Origin: Amborella trichopoda
Lineage: Eukaryota; Streptophyta; Magnoliopsida; Amborellales; Amborellaceae
Reading direction: 5' to 3'
Assembly (NCBI RefSeq): GCF_000471905.2
Contig: NW_006499883.1
Span: 29,311 to 93,310, forward strand
Length of the DNA: 64,000 nucleotides
Shown here: piece after piece, positions 25,587 through 36,600 of the stretch
Layout: each line of letters starts with the position of its first letter
Numbering within the stretch: the stretch's first letter is position 1
The notes under the pieces: model-generated
What the model was told of the DNA's origin: nothing
What the model saw: the letters and a program-made list of their open reading frames with translations, nothing else
The model's database searches: none
Program-made: the position numbers and the translations under genes

Positions 25587-28500
25587 TGACCTTTTAACCT
25601 TACTATCAAGCCTCTTTGTTTAGCATCATGCGTATGAAGCAAGTGGCGTGTGCAGTTTCCTTAGCAACAAATCACAGAGGATCAACAAGACTTTTGCTAC
25701 TTTGGTGGAGTTAAACACTCTCTCCTAGTAGACCAATTCTTTAGACCGACAAACTTATATGAGGGTGGTGAAGTCCTTTCAGTCTTAACTAAGCAAAAAA
25801 CGAGGCTGGTGTGGCATTGTTGCATGGCTCATTCACAGCGGCCAAAGTTCCTTGATGGGAAACTAATGGCAAGATGGTATGAATGGATGGCTATGAGCAA
25901 CTCAAACACAGGCTTGGTTCATTGGAAGATGAATAGCTCGACCTAATAGGATACGCAAGAAGTGAGCTGACCATACTTCTGGTTGGGCAGGTGCGTTGGC
26001 CATAAAGGTGATGGGCATCTGAATTGTGTAATTGCACTTGTGTTATTTTGTAATGATCATTGGTCATGTAAAGGTAATGGACATCTGAATTGTGTTATTG
26101 TGTAACATGTATGAGTTGGTGTATGCACAATAATGGATAGTGAATGTCATGAGCCTTGCAATGTATCAAAAAATATGCCCTATAAAATGAGCTGACAAGG
26201 TCTTATAGCTCCCTCTTACTGAGCCATGAGCATCCATCAGTGTGGGGTGTGGGCTGGTATTAATGTAGTAGGTAGTAAATGTGATATAAGCTTTAATGGG
26301 TATTGTAATAGTGTATCAATGCATGGGGGTTATATAAACCCCATGGCCAGATCATAGAGAGATTCGTAACTGTATACTTGCACAATTGTCTAGTAAAATA
26401 AGAGTGGCCTACGGCCATGTCTATTGCTTGTGCTAATGTGATCCTTGTGCACGTGCTTGACTTTGCTCTTTCCTCTTGAGTGGCTTGTGGGAGAACGGTC
26501 TAGCTTTAGTCAGGGTTGGATTTAAGCTTGGCGTCGTATAGGTTAGTTAGTGACATTTGGTAGGTTGGCATTGAAGTGGAGATTAGGTGATCATGGGTGG
26601 TGTCCGTGTTGAAATTCAAGATAATGTCAACCACCACAAGGAGCAGTTGAATTGAATCTTGATCTAAGGTGTCCAAGACAGTGGATTGGGGCAAAACCTC
26701 ACTGCCTTGAAGGTTCGGATTAGTGACTTGGAATCTAAAGTACAGGACCATTGTGATACTTGTGATGCTCCTGTGGAAAGGCTCATATACGGTCTCAAAA
26801 CCGTTTATGAATACGTCTAATGCCATCCTTTTGAGCCTTCAAAAAAATGCGACACTTTCCAAAAAGGCTTCAACAACATCATGACAGGCAAGAATCGAAA
26901 AACTGTGAGGGTGCTAGAGCCAAGGGCATTAAATGGCCAGAGCTCCAAAGTATTGGAGAATTTCTTAGGGGACATGGAGCAATACATTGAAAATACTTAT
27001 GCCCATGAAGAGGATCATATTGGCATTTGTACAAGTATATCACTAAAGACTCAGAGCTAAAGTAGGGGATGTGGGTGAAGGACACACTTCAACTTGGGAG
27101 GCCTTGAAACGAGAGCTAAAAGATTAGTTCTTAATGTAGTTCAAGGCCTTGGGAAAAACCTGCTCAATACACCTATTGCACAACACAACTAGTAAAGAAT
27201 TGTGCACACGCTTGGGAGGAGTCCAGGCCACAACGTTGCTGAGGTGACTAACTCAGGTGTCAAGTGATGACTCAATCAATGCATTATAAAGAAACTGTTT
27301 ATGGTGATGAATGACTAATGGTCTTAGATTAAAAAAGCTGCCAATCAAGTGCCCAAGCGACTGCCAAGGAGGGCCAGGGGCATGGGGGTATAGCCCAAGC
27401 CTAGGCGAAGAGGGTCCCGCTTAGGCCGGCACCCAGCACCTAGCCATGGGCAGGCAACCAAGAACTGTGCCCACCTAGGGGCGAAAATGGAAAGGTGGGG
27501 TTTAGGTTGCGATGTGAGAGAACATCCACCCAACTTAAGTGAGGCGAAGAAGCAATATGGCAAGTAACATGAGTTTAGTAAGCATAACTCAAATTGTGGT
27601 AAGGCGGGTGTGAGCCCTTCCTTTTGAGGGGCGTTTGGGGCAGCATACGTCAAGATGGCATCAACGGACCTAACCATTCACTCAAGAAGATACATAATGG
27701 CAGCTTAAGGGCCTGAGTTGTGTGCATGACTAGAGACTTGGTGACGATTGAAAAACAATGAACTTGGCCAAAGGTGCGAGATGAGACAGGGTGGCAACAT
27801 TGGACCTAACTATGAAAGAGCCGCTTTTTTACAATAAAAGAATGTGTTTTTTGAATAGTTCAGTGGTAGGAATTGAACTTGAGATGTAGCTATGCTAAAT
27901 GTTTGCTTCTAACCACTCAAGCTCAAGTCCAATTCCTAAAAAAGAGGCTTTGTCCATGCAAATATTAAGCCTAGAGCGAAAGTAATCATTTATGGGGACC
28001 CAACATACGATAGTATGACATGGATATCAGAGTGAAGGTGGGGGAGGCATGTTAGACCCTTTTTTTTAGTGACATGCATGTCTGCTGTTCCCCTTAGCGA
28101 CGAAACAAATGACAAAGAACCCGGAAGTCAAGAGTGGACTTGTGCTACTTGGTTGGAGTTAGCTCTCATGGTATACCAATTACTTAGACAACAAATGTAT
28201 GTGAGGGATGTGAACTCCCTTTAATCTTGATCAGCAAGACTGGTGCAGTGATGCCGCATGGCGCATATACTTGTCGGTTAACGGCTAAAGGCCTTTGTGC
28301 TAGACCTAGGGCAAGACGGTGCAAACAAATAGCTAAGGCCAATTTCAATAGAGGTTTTGATGGTTGGACCATGAATAGCTCGACCTAACAAGAAATGGCC
28401 ACAAAACATATGCACCAGGTGAGCTAACTATGCACTTGGTTAGATAGGGGCACTGACCCTATTGTTCAAGTGTGAGCATTTGAATTGTGTAAGCCCATAT

Positions 28501-28985
28501 ATAGGATTGTGCAATGGCCATTGACTATGTGAGATAGTAGTTTGCAATGCAGCTGATTTAGGGTATAATAAGCTGGTGCAATTGACTATGCAAGTCTGAA
28601 TTAACATGCATAAGTACTTAAAACTCGAGGAATGGTTTAATTAAAAACTTGTTACCCCTTCAGAATGACTCACAAGGTCATTCTTTTAAGTTTTGAGGAG
28701 TGGACAAGTGTTACTACTCCAATACAATGGTAGATAGTGAATGTAGCACACGCCTCACTTTATTGTAATAGTGAATCAATATGCAAAGGTTATATAAACC
28801 CTTGTCTCAAATCCTTAAAATAGATTAGTAGCAGATACTCATGCAAACAAATAGTTAAATAAGAGTGAACCACAATCGATTATCTATTGCTTGTATTTGG
28901 GACGAGTCTTGCACATTCCTTGACTTTGCTCCTTCCTAGAAAACTAGCCTAGCTTTAATCAGGATGGAACCTAAAACCTGTATTG
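25587..28985 (+). mobile_element. Very old LTR element with about 0.95-kb LTRs, superfamily unclear
   Basis: Two strongly diverged direct repeats, about 25587-26525 and 28051-28985, share ordered blocks: 'ggagtta..., accaatt.cttaga', 'gaatagctcgacctaa', 'tgtaatagtg.atcaat', a TATA-like GGTTATATAAACCC (about 26330 and 28785), 'tctattgcttgt', 'cttgactttgct'. A purine run GGTGGGGGAGGCA stands just before the right repeat, which begins TGTTAGACCC, as for a 3' LTR. The 1.5-kb interior has no clear pol domain, so it is either non-autonomous or decayed beyond recognition. It is clearly broken and far older than both copia elements. Confidence 0.55.
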
Positions 28986-29530
28986 TCCTGCGACAGATTT
29001 TACCCCATGAAACTTTCGACATTTCACCAACTTTACAATGGTGTTTTACTGTAATAATATGCCTTCCTTAACAAAATATGCGTCAACAAACAGAGCCGAA
29101 GCAATGTGGTCAAAGCGCTCAACCTAACACTTATTGGACGTGTGGTTCACATGAAAATGTTTCCTAAAAAACTTTTTTACATAAAAAAATTTCTCATACG
29201 GTCAAATGTGGAAATACTTTTACATCAATTAATTGTTAATTAGTGTGAAAAGATATACTATGACCAATTCATATGAAAATAGTCCCACACTTGATCGCAT
29301 GAGAGATTTTTTTAATGTAAAAATAATTTTTAAAAAATATTTTCACACAAACCAAACATATTAGTGTTTTTCGAAGAGAGCCATTACTGTGTGTGTGAGA
29401 AAGAGAGAGAGAGGACATATTGTGCTAACTGCGTAACATATAAATTTTTCAAGGAACAAAATTAGAACATAATCTGAATTTCTTCAAATGTCTCGCCCAA
29501 CCATCACATAATTCACTTTGATTTTTCCAT
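28986..29530. other. Gene-free AT-rich spacer
   Basis: No gene, RNA or delimited element was recognised. A GA-rich run lies at about 29390-29415. Confidence 0.45.
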
Positions 29531-29534
29531 TTAT

Positions 29535-31433
29535 AGCATGTTTGGGTACATGGATTTCTAGTTTCTTGGATATTGCCAAAATCCACCGTTTGGATTATTA
29601 GGATACTTAAAATCAAGAAAATCAAAATTATGAAAATAAGGCACACTTTCTCATAATTTCATTTCCATACTAAAAGCTGATTTTTTGAATTTCCAAGGCC
29701 CATGGATTTCACTCAATTGGCTCCCTCAACCCAAAATATAGGGAACATTTGGTAGGCATGAAAATTTTAGAGAGAGAAAGTACCTAAATTTTTTTAAAGC
29801 GATAAACTATTGCAAAATTTTTAGAGATAAACTATCGCAAATTTTAACTTTTAGAGAGAGTTTATTTAAATTTTGAAAGAGAGAAAGTATGTTAAAATTT
29901 TAGATAGAAAAAGTAACAAAAATTTAAAACGATAAACTATCTCAAAATTTTAGAGAGAGAAACTATCTCAAATTTAGTTTTAGGGAACAACTATCATATT
30001 TTAGAGAGAGAAACTATGTCAAACTTTTACAAAGAAACTATTTCAAAAATTTTAAAGAGAAACAATCTCAATTTTAAATTTTTAGAGAGAGAAACTATAT
30101 CAAATTTTAGAGAGAGTACCTAAAAGAAGTTTGAGATAAAAACTATCTCAAAATTTCTAGAGAGAGAAAATATATCAAACCTTAAGTTTTAGAGAGAAAG
30201 TATTCTTAAAATTGTAGAGAAAGTATACTTCAATTTTTAAAAAGAAACAACCATAAATTTTAGTAAGAGAAATTGCTGAAAAAAAATTAGAGAGAAATAT
30301 CTCAAGTTTTTTAGAAAAAGAAACTATCTCAAATTTTGAGTTTTAGAGAGAGAAACTATATTAAAAATATAAAGATAGAAAGTATATCAACTTTTAAAGA
30401 GAAAAACCATCTAAAAATTTTTAGAGATTGAAACTATCTCAAAATTTTTGTAGAGATAAACTATTACAAAATTTATGTTTCAAAAAGATAAAATATCTTA
30501 AAATTTTAGAAAGATAAACTACATCAAATTTTGGAAAGAGAAAATACATGAAATTTTTAGAGTGAAACTATCTCCAAAAACTTCAAAGAGACTCTCAAAA
30601 TTTAAGTTTTGGAAAGAAAAAGTATCTCAAATTTTAAATTTTAGAGAAAGAAACTATATCAAATTTTAGAGACACTGCATCAAATTTTAAAGAGAGAAAA
30701 TATCTCAAAATTTTAGAGAGAAATTATCTCAAAGTTAAAATTTTAGTGAGAAAAAGCATCCTAAAATTTAAGAGAGTAACTATAGCAAATTTTAAAAATA
30801 AAGTATATAAACATTTTTAGAAAGAGAAACTATCACAAAATTTTGAGAGAGAATTTATTTCAAATTTAGATGTTAAAGAGAAAGTACCTTAGAATTTGAG
30901 AAAAAAACTGTCATATTTTAAAAAGAGAAAGTACTTAAAAATATTTCGAGAGAGAAACTATCTCAAAATTATTAAAGAGGGAAACTATCTTAAGTTTTAA
31001 GTTTTATAGAGAGAGTATATTAAAATTTTAGAAAGAAAAACTATATTAAATTTTAGAGAGAGAAAGCACCTAAAAATTTTAGAGAGAAACTATCTCAAAA
31101 TTTTTAGAAAAAATTTCAAATTTTAAGTTTCGGATAGAAAGTATATTAAATTCTAGAGAGAGAACCATATCAAAATTTAGAGAGAGAAACTATCTCAAAA
31201 TTTTTATAGACTATCTCAAATTTTAAAGTTTAAGGAGAGAAACTTTATCAAGTTTTGTTACCAAACAATGTAAATGAAAGTAATTGCAAGGAATCCATGA
31301 ATTTTAAATATATCCAAACAAGAGATTTGAAGAATCTATGATAAAAATCCTTAATATTGAAAATCCATAGATTTCCTTGGATTTCAAATATCCAAGATTC
31401 TTAATTTCCCCCGATCCAAACGGGCCCTAATGG
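29535..31433. mobile_element. TIR-like element filled by a degenerate satellite
   Basis: The left edge contains GCATGTTTGGGTACATGGATTTC-like sequence and the right edge contains GATCCAAACGGGCCCTA, whose reverse complement TAGGGCCCGTTTGGATC resembles the left edge and common plant MITE termini. Subterminal inverted blocks (ATGGATTTC and GATTTTCAAT at the left; GAATCCATGAATTTT and ATTTCCTTGGATTTC at the right) support one unit of about 1.9 kb. Its interior is a tandem array (separate entry). No target duplication was established. Confidence 0.5.
29765..31255. repeat. 1.5-kb degenerate tandem array, unit about 25-35 bp
   Basis: Dozens of imperfect copies of a unit like TTTTAGAGAGAGAAACTATC plus TCAAA occur in a row. 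Lengths vary and the unit is modified in many ways (GATAAACTAT, GAAAGTATCT). The core GAGAGAAACTATCTC contains a small inverted repeat (GAGA...TCTC). The array is uniformly AT-rich with no coding frame. Confidence 0.85.
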
Positions 31434-31446
31434 CAATTTAGAAATG

Positions 31447-31540
31447 GGTGTGGTTTTTAAAAGGTTGCAACCTTAAACAATAGGCACACCTCCAAATTTT
31501 ATTGTAACATGAAACTTTTCCCAACCCTCATTTGATTTTC
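31447..31540 (+). mobile_element. Short deletion derivative of MITE family B
   Basis: About 90 bp: GGGTGTGGTTTTTAAAAGG, GGTTGCAACCTTAAACAAT, then a jump to GAAACTTTTCCC. Both family ends are present but most of the interior is missing. No clear target duplication. Confidence 0.5.
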
Positions 31541-32032
31541 TAATTGTGCTAATCATAATGAATTACACATCCATTAGATGGAATGTAGAGTGCATGCGAG
31601 TCATCCTTGGTTTTCACCCTTCCATTCAAAATTTTGGTTTTTCACCCATCCATTCAAAATTTTGGTGAACTAAAACTGCTTAGAAACACATTTTGTATCC
31701 AACAAAAAAATTCTCCCATAAAATCTACTTTTCTCACATCCAAGCCACCCCAAATGCTTGAATCACCCATGTCTACTGCATATTAAAGAGAAAAAATGGT
31801 TATTTTTAAACACTCCAAAGAAATGAAATGCAAGCTTATTGTCTATCAATTTACTCCAACCCAAATCTGTGCGGCATATGATAACCAAAATTGTGCGGCA
31901 TATGATGTATTAAGCAGCCCGAAATCACAAAAGGCAAAGTCATTAACAATTAATACATTTCGAAGTTTTAAATATATACATGTTACGAGGAGACAACACA
32001 AGAAATAGAGGTAAATTACCACGGGTGCGGTT

Positions 32033-32405
32033 TGCATAGAGCTTCGGCTCTAAAGAATCAAATTAGAACCTACCTTCAAATAGTGTCGAAAAATACGGTT
32101 TTAATACTGGAAATCTTTGTGAAAGCTTTCAACTATATTTTCATCTTTATTTATAAAGTTTAAAGCTTCAAAAATAATGTAGATCGACATATCTATGAAA
32201 ACTTCAAAATCAACGGTCAAAAAACCCATTGCAAAATACAACATTTCCAAAACTTGAAATCCATTTTTTTTTCTCATGATTATGCATCTTGATGTTGAGA
32301 TTATCAATTTGACGATATTTGGGCATCAAAACATCTTCTAGTGAAAGTTTTGCAGTAGACTCAAATTTGATTGTTTAAAGCCTCGGCTCTATATAGACTT
32401 TTCCC
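32033..32405 (+). mobile_element. MITE family A copy 5 (perfect 9-bp TSD)
   Basis: Begins GGGTGCGGTTTGCATAGAG and ends CTATATAGACTTTTCCC, flanked by perfect AATTACCAC (32024-32032 and 32406-32414). The interior aligns with the copies at 9222 and 10644. Confidence 0.85.
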
Positions 32406-32656
32406 AATTACCACATCATGCTTTATACTTTTAAGAGATATACTTTTAAGACACTCACACAAACTTGATTTTGCATAGATGCAAGCAGTGTTTCAAAAAC
32501 CGGATCAGCAGGTGGACCGTTCACCCGTGGATCCATGTTGGGTTGTGATTCAAATCAGGTTTAAATCGGTCTAATCGGTGATTCAAAAATAAGTATTAAA
32601 AATAAAATAAAGGTTTATAAGGTGCAGATTTAGAAGACGTAAAAAAACATTAGATA

Positions 32657-32660
<4 letters not shown>

Positions 32661-32705
<45 letters not shown>
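32661..32705. repeat. (AT)n-(AG)n compound microsatellite
   Basis: About fifteen AT units run directly into about seven AG units. Confidence 0.9.
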
Positions 32706-32882
32706 ATAATGATCCTATGAGACCCTCACACACCCATGTGTGTAGGACCCCAAAGAATCACCAATATTTTGGTACAGATCTCTAGAAAAGTTATCATATG
32801 GATATAAGACTTGACTTTTATAGAGATCTGTACCAAATTTAATGGTTATTCTTTAAGATCCTACACAGATGGGTGTGATATA
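32706..32882. repeat. Small foldback (inverted-repeat) element
   Basis: The left arm (GATCCTATGAGACCC... to TGGTACAGATCTCTAG) is mirrored on the right (ATAGAGATCTGTACCAAAT... to GATCCTACACAGATGGGTG). The arms are about 75 bp with a short loop. Such sequence would form a long hairpin and resembles small MITEs that are sources of small RNA. It is flanked by AT microsatellites on both sides. Confidence 0.65.
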
Positions 32883-33124
32883 TATATATAAGGGCCGGGG
32901 CCAAGGCCGAGACCAGGGGCTATAGCATACTGGAACCGGTGCAATTCCAATTACTTCCCACCCCGATAGGGGATCTAAATCAGAAATCGCCAGGTTTCAG
33001 AATGCGTTACACTAGATGCAATAGATAAAAAGTAGGCATTTTGATTACCAATAAATGGCATTACTAACATCCAAATATAATGAACGGACAGCCTACGACT
33101 TGAAAAAAAACAATGAAGCAAAAG

Positions 33125-33236
33125 CCGGAAGATTTATTAGGAAACTCTATATTGCAGTTTGACCAGAAGATTTACTAGGAAACTCTATATTGCAGTTTGG
33201 CCAGAAGATTTATTAGGAAACTTTATATTGCAGCTT
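33125..33236 (-). repeat. Three-unit minisatellite carrying poly(A)-signal hexamers, TFIIB 3' flank
   Basis: Three tandem copies of an about 39-bp unit (GAAGATTTATTAGGAAACTC, then TATATTGCAGTTTG). On the minus strand the first and third units each contain AATAAA (33133-33138 and 33209-33214). They lie about 430-510 nt downstream of the TFIIB stop, a plausible place for 3' end formation. Confidence 0.6.
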
Positions 33237-33642
33237 GAATTGCTCTCTTCCGCATTCCCACACACAAAGGCAATGGTGTTGCTTGCACTGACAGGAATCC
33301 CAATGCATTCACTCAGATGAATCACCCACATTATAATCGCAATTATTATATATAATCATGAAAAATTAGATCTCGTGCCCAGAAATTCACTTCCAAGTAT
33401 TGGATGCCCTTGCAAGGCTGCTTTAAATAAAGCCATGGAAAAGAAACACGAACAAGCTGGTGAGACCAAACTGAAACCTAAACAAAGCAGTATCGAAAAG
33501 AGAACTATCTGCAATGGAAGACATTGATGGAGAGGTTCATGTATATACACAGCTCAACAAAGAGGTTTTGTCCCAGGGCAAGTATTTTACCTGATTACTG
33601 CAGTATATGTCCAACTCATAAGAAAGGCATTATCTATCTTGC

Positions 33643-36600
33643 TTAAGGATTGGATAGGTTCTTGAGGTCATCTTCCTTGGCAAACCAATCGGGTATGATT
33701 TTTGAAGCATGGGGATAGAGATCCTTGTAGGCATTCCTGATTGTGCCTTCTGCTACCCCAGTTGCGTTCGAGATATCTGCAACTATGCCACCAAAGTATC
33801 CACCAGTTATCACAACACATGCATCTCTCTCTCGGTATCCACCAATTATCACAACACATGCATATCTCTCTCTCTCACACGGTATCCACCAATTATTACA
33901 ACAAATGCATCTCTCTCTCTCTCTCTCTCTCAGTATCCACCAATTATCACAACACATGCATCTCTCTCTCTAGTGTATATGAGCTTCTTCTTTCTTTTTT
34001 TTGACAAGGTTATGCATTTTCTTGTGTGAATAACAAAATATTCAAACCTTTGAGCTGGATCTTATTGGCATCTGTTGATAGCTGGGATATCATGTAAATG
34101 ACAGCAGCTGCAATTGATATAGGGCTCCTCCTGCAAAATAGTTGGAAATTTGTTGGGTCAATATTCCAAGATTTAAATACATTCGACAGATTACACACAA
34201 GTTGTATGCATGATGCTATGTGGAAAATAATTACCACGTGCAAAGTTTATAAACGAAGTCAGTCAATTGTTTGGGTCTAGAGTCTAGACTATGGTGTCAA
34301 CCTCTGACCAGAGAGGTCAGCTCACACTGGTTTTCATTAAACTAAACCCTAGTCAGTGAGAGCTTCATTTATTTCTACCCCAAAGAAAAAACAAAAGAGT
34401 TAAAGCTTGGCTCCTTAATTGGACCCAAGACCATTCCGTGCCATAATAGCAAGAAAAGTATCAGAATTAGACCTAAACTCTCTTAATTATGTAGCACGAA
34501 GAAGACTCACCTTATATCAAGCTCTTCCGATTTCACAACAGCTTCTGAGGCAGCTTTCTTCTCCTGATTTGTCATATTGAGAGTGGAACAGAAACGTCTC
34601 TGAACAACCAGAAAGTAAAACAACATTAAACGAGGCTTACCAAAGGTGAGTATTGCAGAGATAGTTGAAGATAGTTTTTAACTAATTTTAATTTATCTTG
34701 TATGTAATGTAGATATATCTCTTGATAAATACTAGATTATTTAGTTTGATGCAGATATCTTTCTTGATAAAGACTAGATTAGTTAGTCATTATCAATAAC
34801 TGATTAGCCGTATATATATGTGGTACTTTGTATACTCTTTATGATTAATCTATATACACAGATTTCTATAGAGGATTCAGAATTTTAACATGGTATCAGA
34901 GCAATTAATCATCCAAAACGTTTCTCTCGTCAAAGCTTCCTTGCACAAGTTTTCTTAACTTTATTTTTCTTTTTCTGGTGAAATCTGAGATGCTTCTCTT
35001 TCTTTCATTGTTCTTCGGTCTCTTCAAATCTCCGTTGAATTTTTTTTTTTTTTGGCTTGCCCTTTGCATATTGGCGTCTACAACAGGGTAGCAACGAGTG
35101 TCAAGGATTCATGCTTTGCAAGCAAAACCCCGTATTGGTATCCCTTTTATTTTGTTGATGTTGCATGTATGCATCTTTGGCAGCAATAAGCAACTAAGTT
35201 GGTCTCACGCACAAGTTGTGCCAAATTTTTTTGCTTTGTCAACATCAGCAATAGCTTCGTCAAAAGCTCAAGCTCTTTGCTTTAAATTAGGTTATCTTCT
35301 ACAAGTTGATGAAGAGCGTGATGTCTTCGCATTTGGTGTGATTGATCTCTCTACGCTCTCCGTGAGCCCCTATTTGGTGGAGCTCTTCTTCATAAGCACC
35401 CGTGAATCTTTCTCTTCCCAAGGTCCATAGGGACCATATTATATCACGACAAAGTCGTCTTGAGAAAATTTGCACATGGCTTCTGAAAAAGAAGATGTAT
35501 TAGCTATAAAACTTGATGGAAAAAACTATCTCGATTGGCAATTCCATTTTCAATTTTTTGTTGAAGGAAAAGGTTTGTGGAGGTATGTTGATGGCACTGA
35601 ACCTAAACCGGTGATACCCAATGCTAAAGATATCCAACAATGGAAGATCAACAATGCAAAAATTATCTCATGGATCCTCGGCTCTGTAGATTTGGATATT
35701 GGACGGCAAATGAGAGGCTTCCGTATCGCGAAAAAAATATGAGAATATTTGAAAAAAGTTTATCAGCAACCAAATCGCTTCCAAATTGAGTATGATATGT
35801 TTTATTATAGCCACGGGGAGAAAACTATTCAGGAATATTATGCTGGTTTCATGAACTTGCGGACAGAATATGAATCTGTCAACTTGAAGGCTATCACTAG
35901 TGCTTGTTGCATTAAGAGCTTAATGGAGATAAATGGTGACAGGAAGGTGATGCAGTTTTTTACTAAATTGCGCCCAGACTGTGAGATTGTTCGAGCTAAT
36001 ATTTTGAATCGCAAAACATTAGCAAATATGGATGCTATTCTAGGTGAATTACTTCGTGAAGAGACAAGAATCATGACCCAAGCCACAATTGAGAGACAGA
36101 AGACTATAGAGTCTGTACTTGTGACTCAACGGGCTAGAGGAACACCATCACAAAAGGATCCATATTTGCTGCAATGTTATGAGTGTAAAGAATATGGTCA
36201 TATAGCATCCCAGTGTACAAAGAAAAATTTTTGTTCTTATTGTAAACGTGCTGGGCATATTATCACAGAATGTCGACATCCTTCTCAGCGAGGCAACCAG
36301 GCATTCGATACACGAAAACCTTTTTTACAGGGCATACCAAGTTGCTAATGATGCTTCCATGAGACTAAAGGTAGAGAACCTCCATCCAGCACTATTCATG
36401 ACCCAAATACGACAATGTCCCAAATCAGATGATATTCAACAGTTAGTACAAAGCTCTGTATCTATGGCTATCTCTTCTGCTTTCTCTGCTATGGGCTTTA
36501 TTGGTATGACCTCTCACCTATCCCCTAGTGTAAATCCCCTTTGGTTTATTGATTCGGGTGCCTCTAATCATAACACTGAAGTACACACAAGTCCAGCATC

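Noticed and set aside
27830-27960. tRNA-like words (GTTCAGTGGTAGGAATTGAACT) in the old LTR element
   Set aside because: No cloverleaf could be folded by eye and no proper T arm sequence was found; at most a SINE-like or tRNA-derived fragment.
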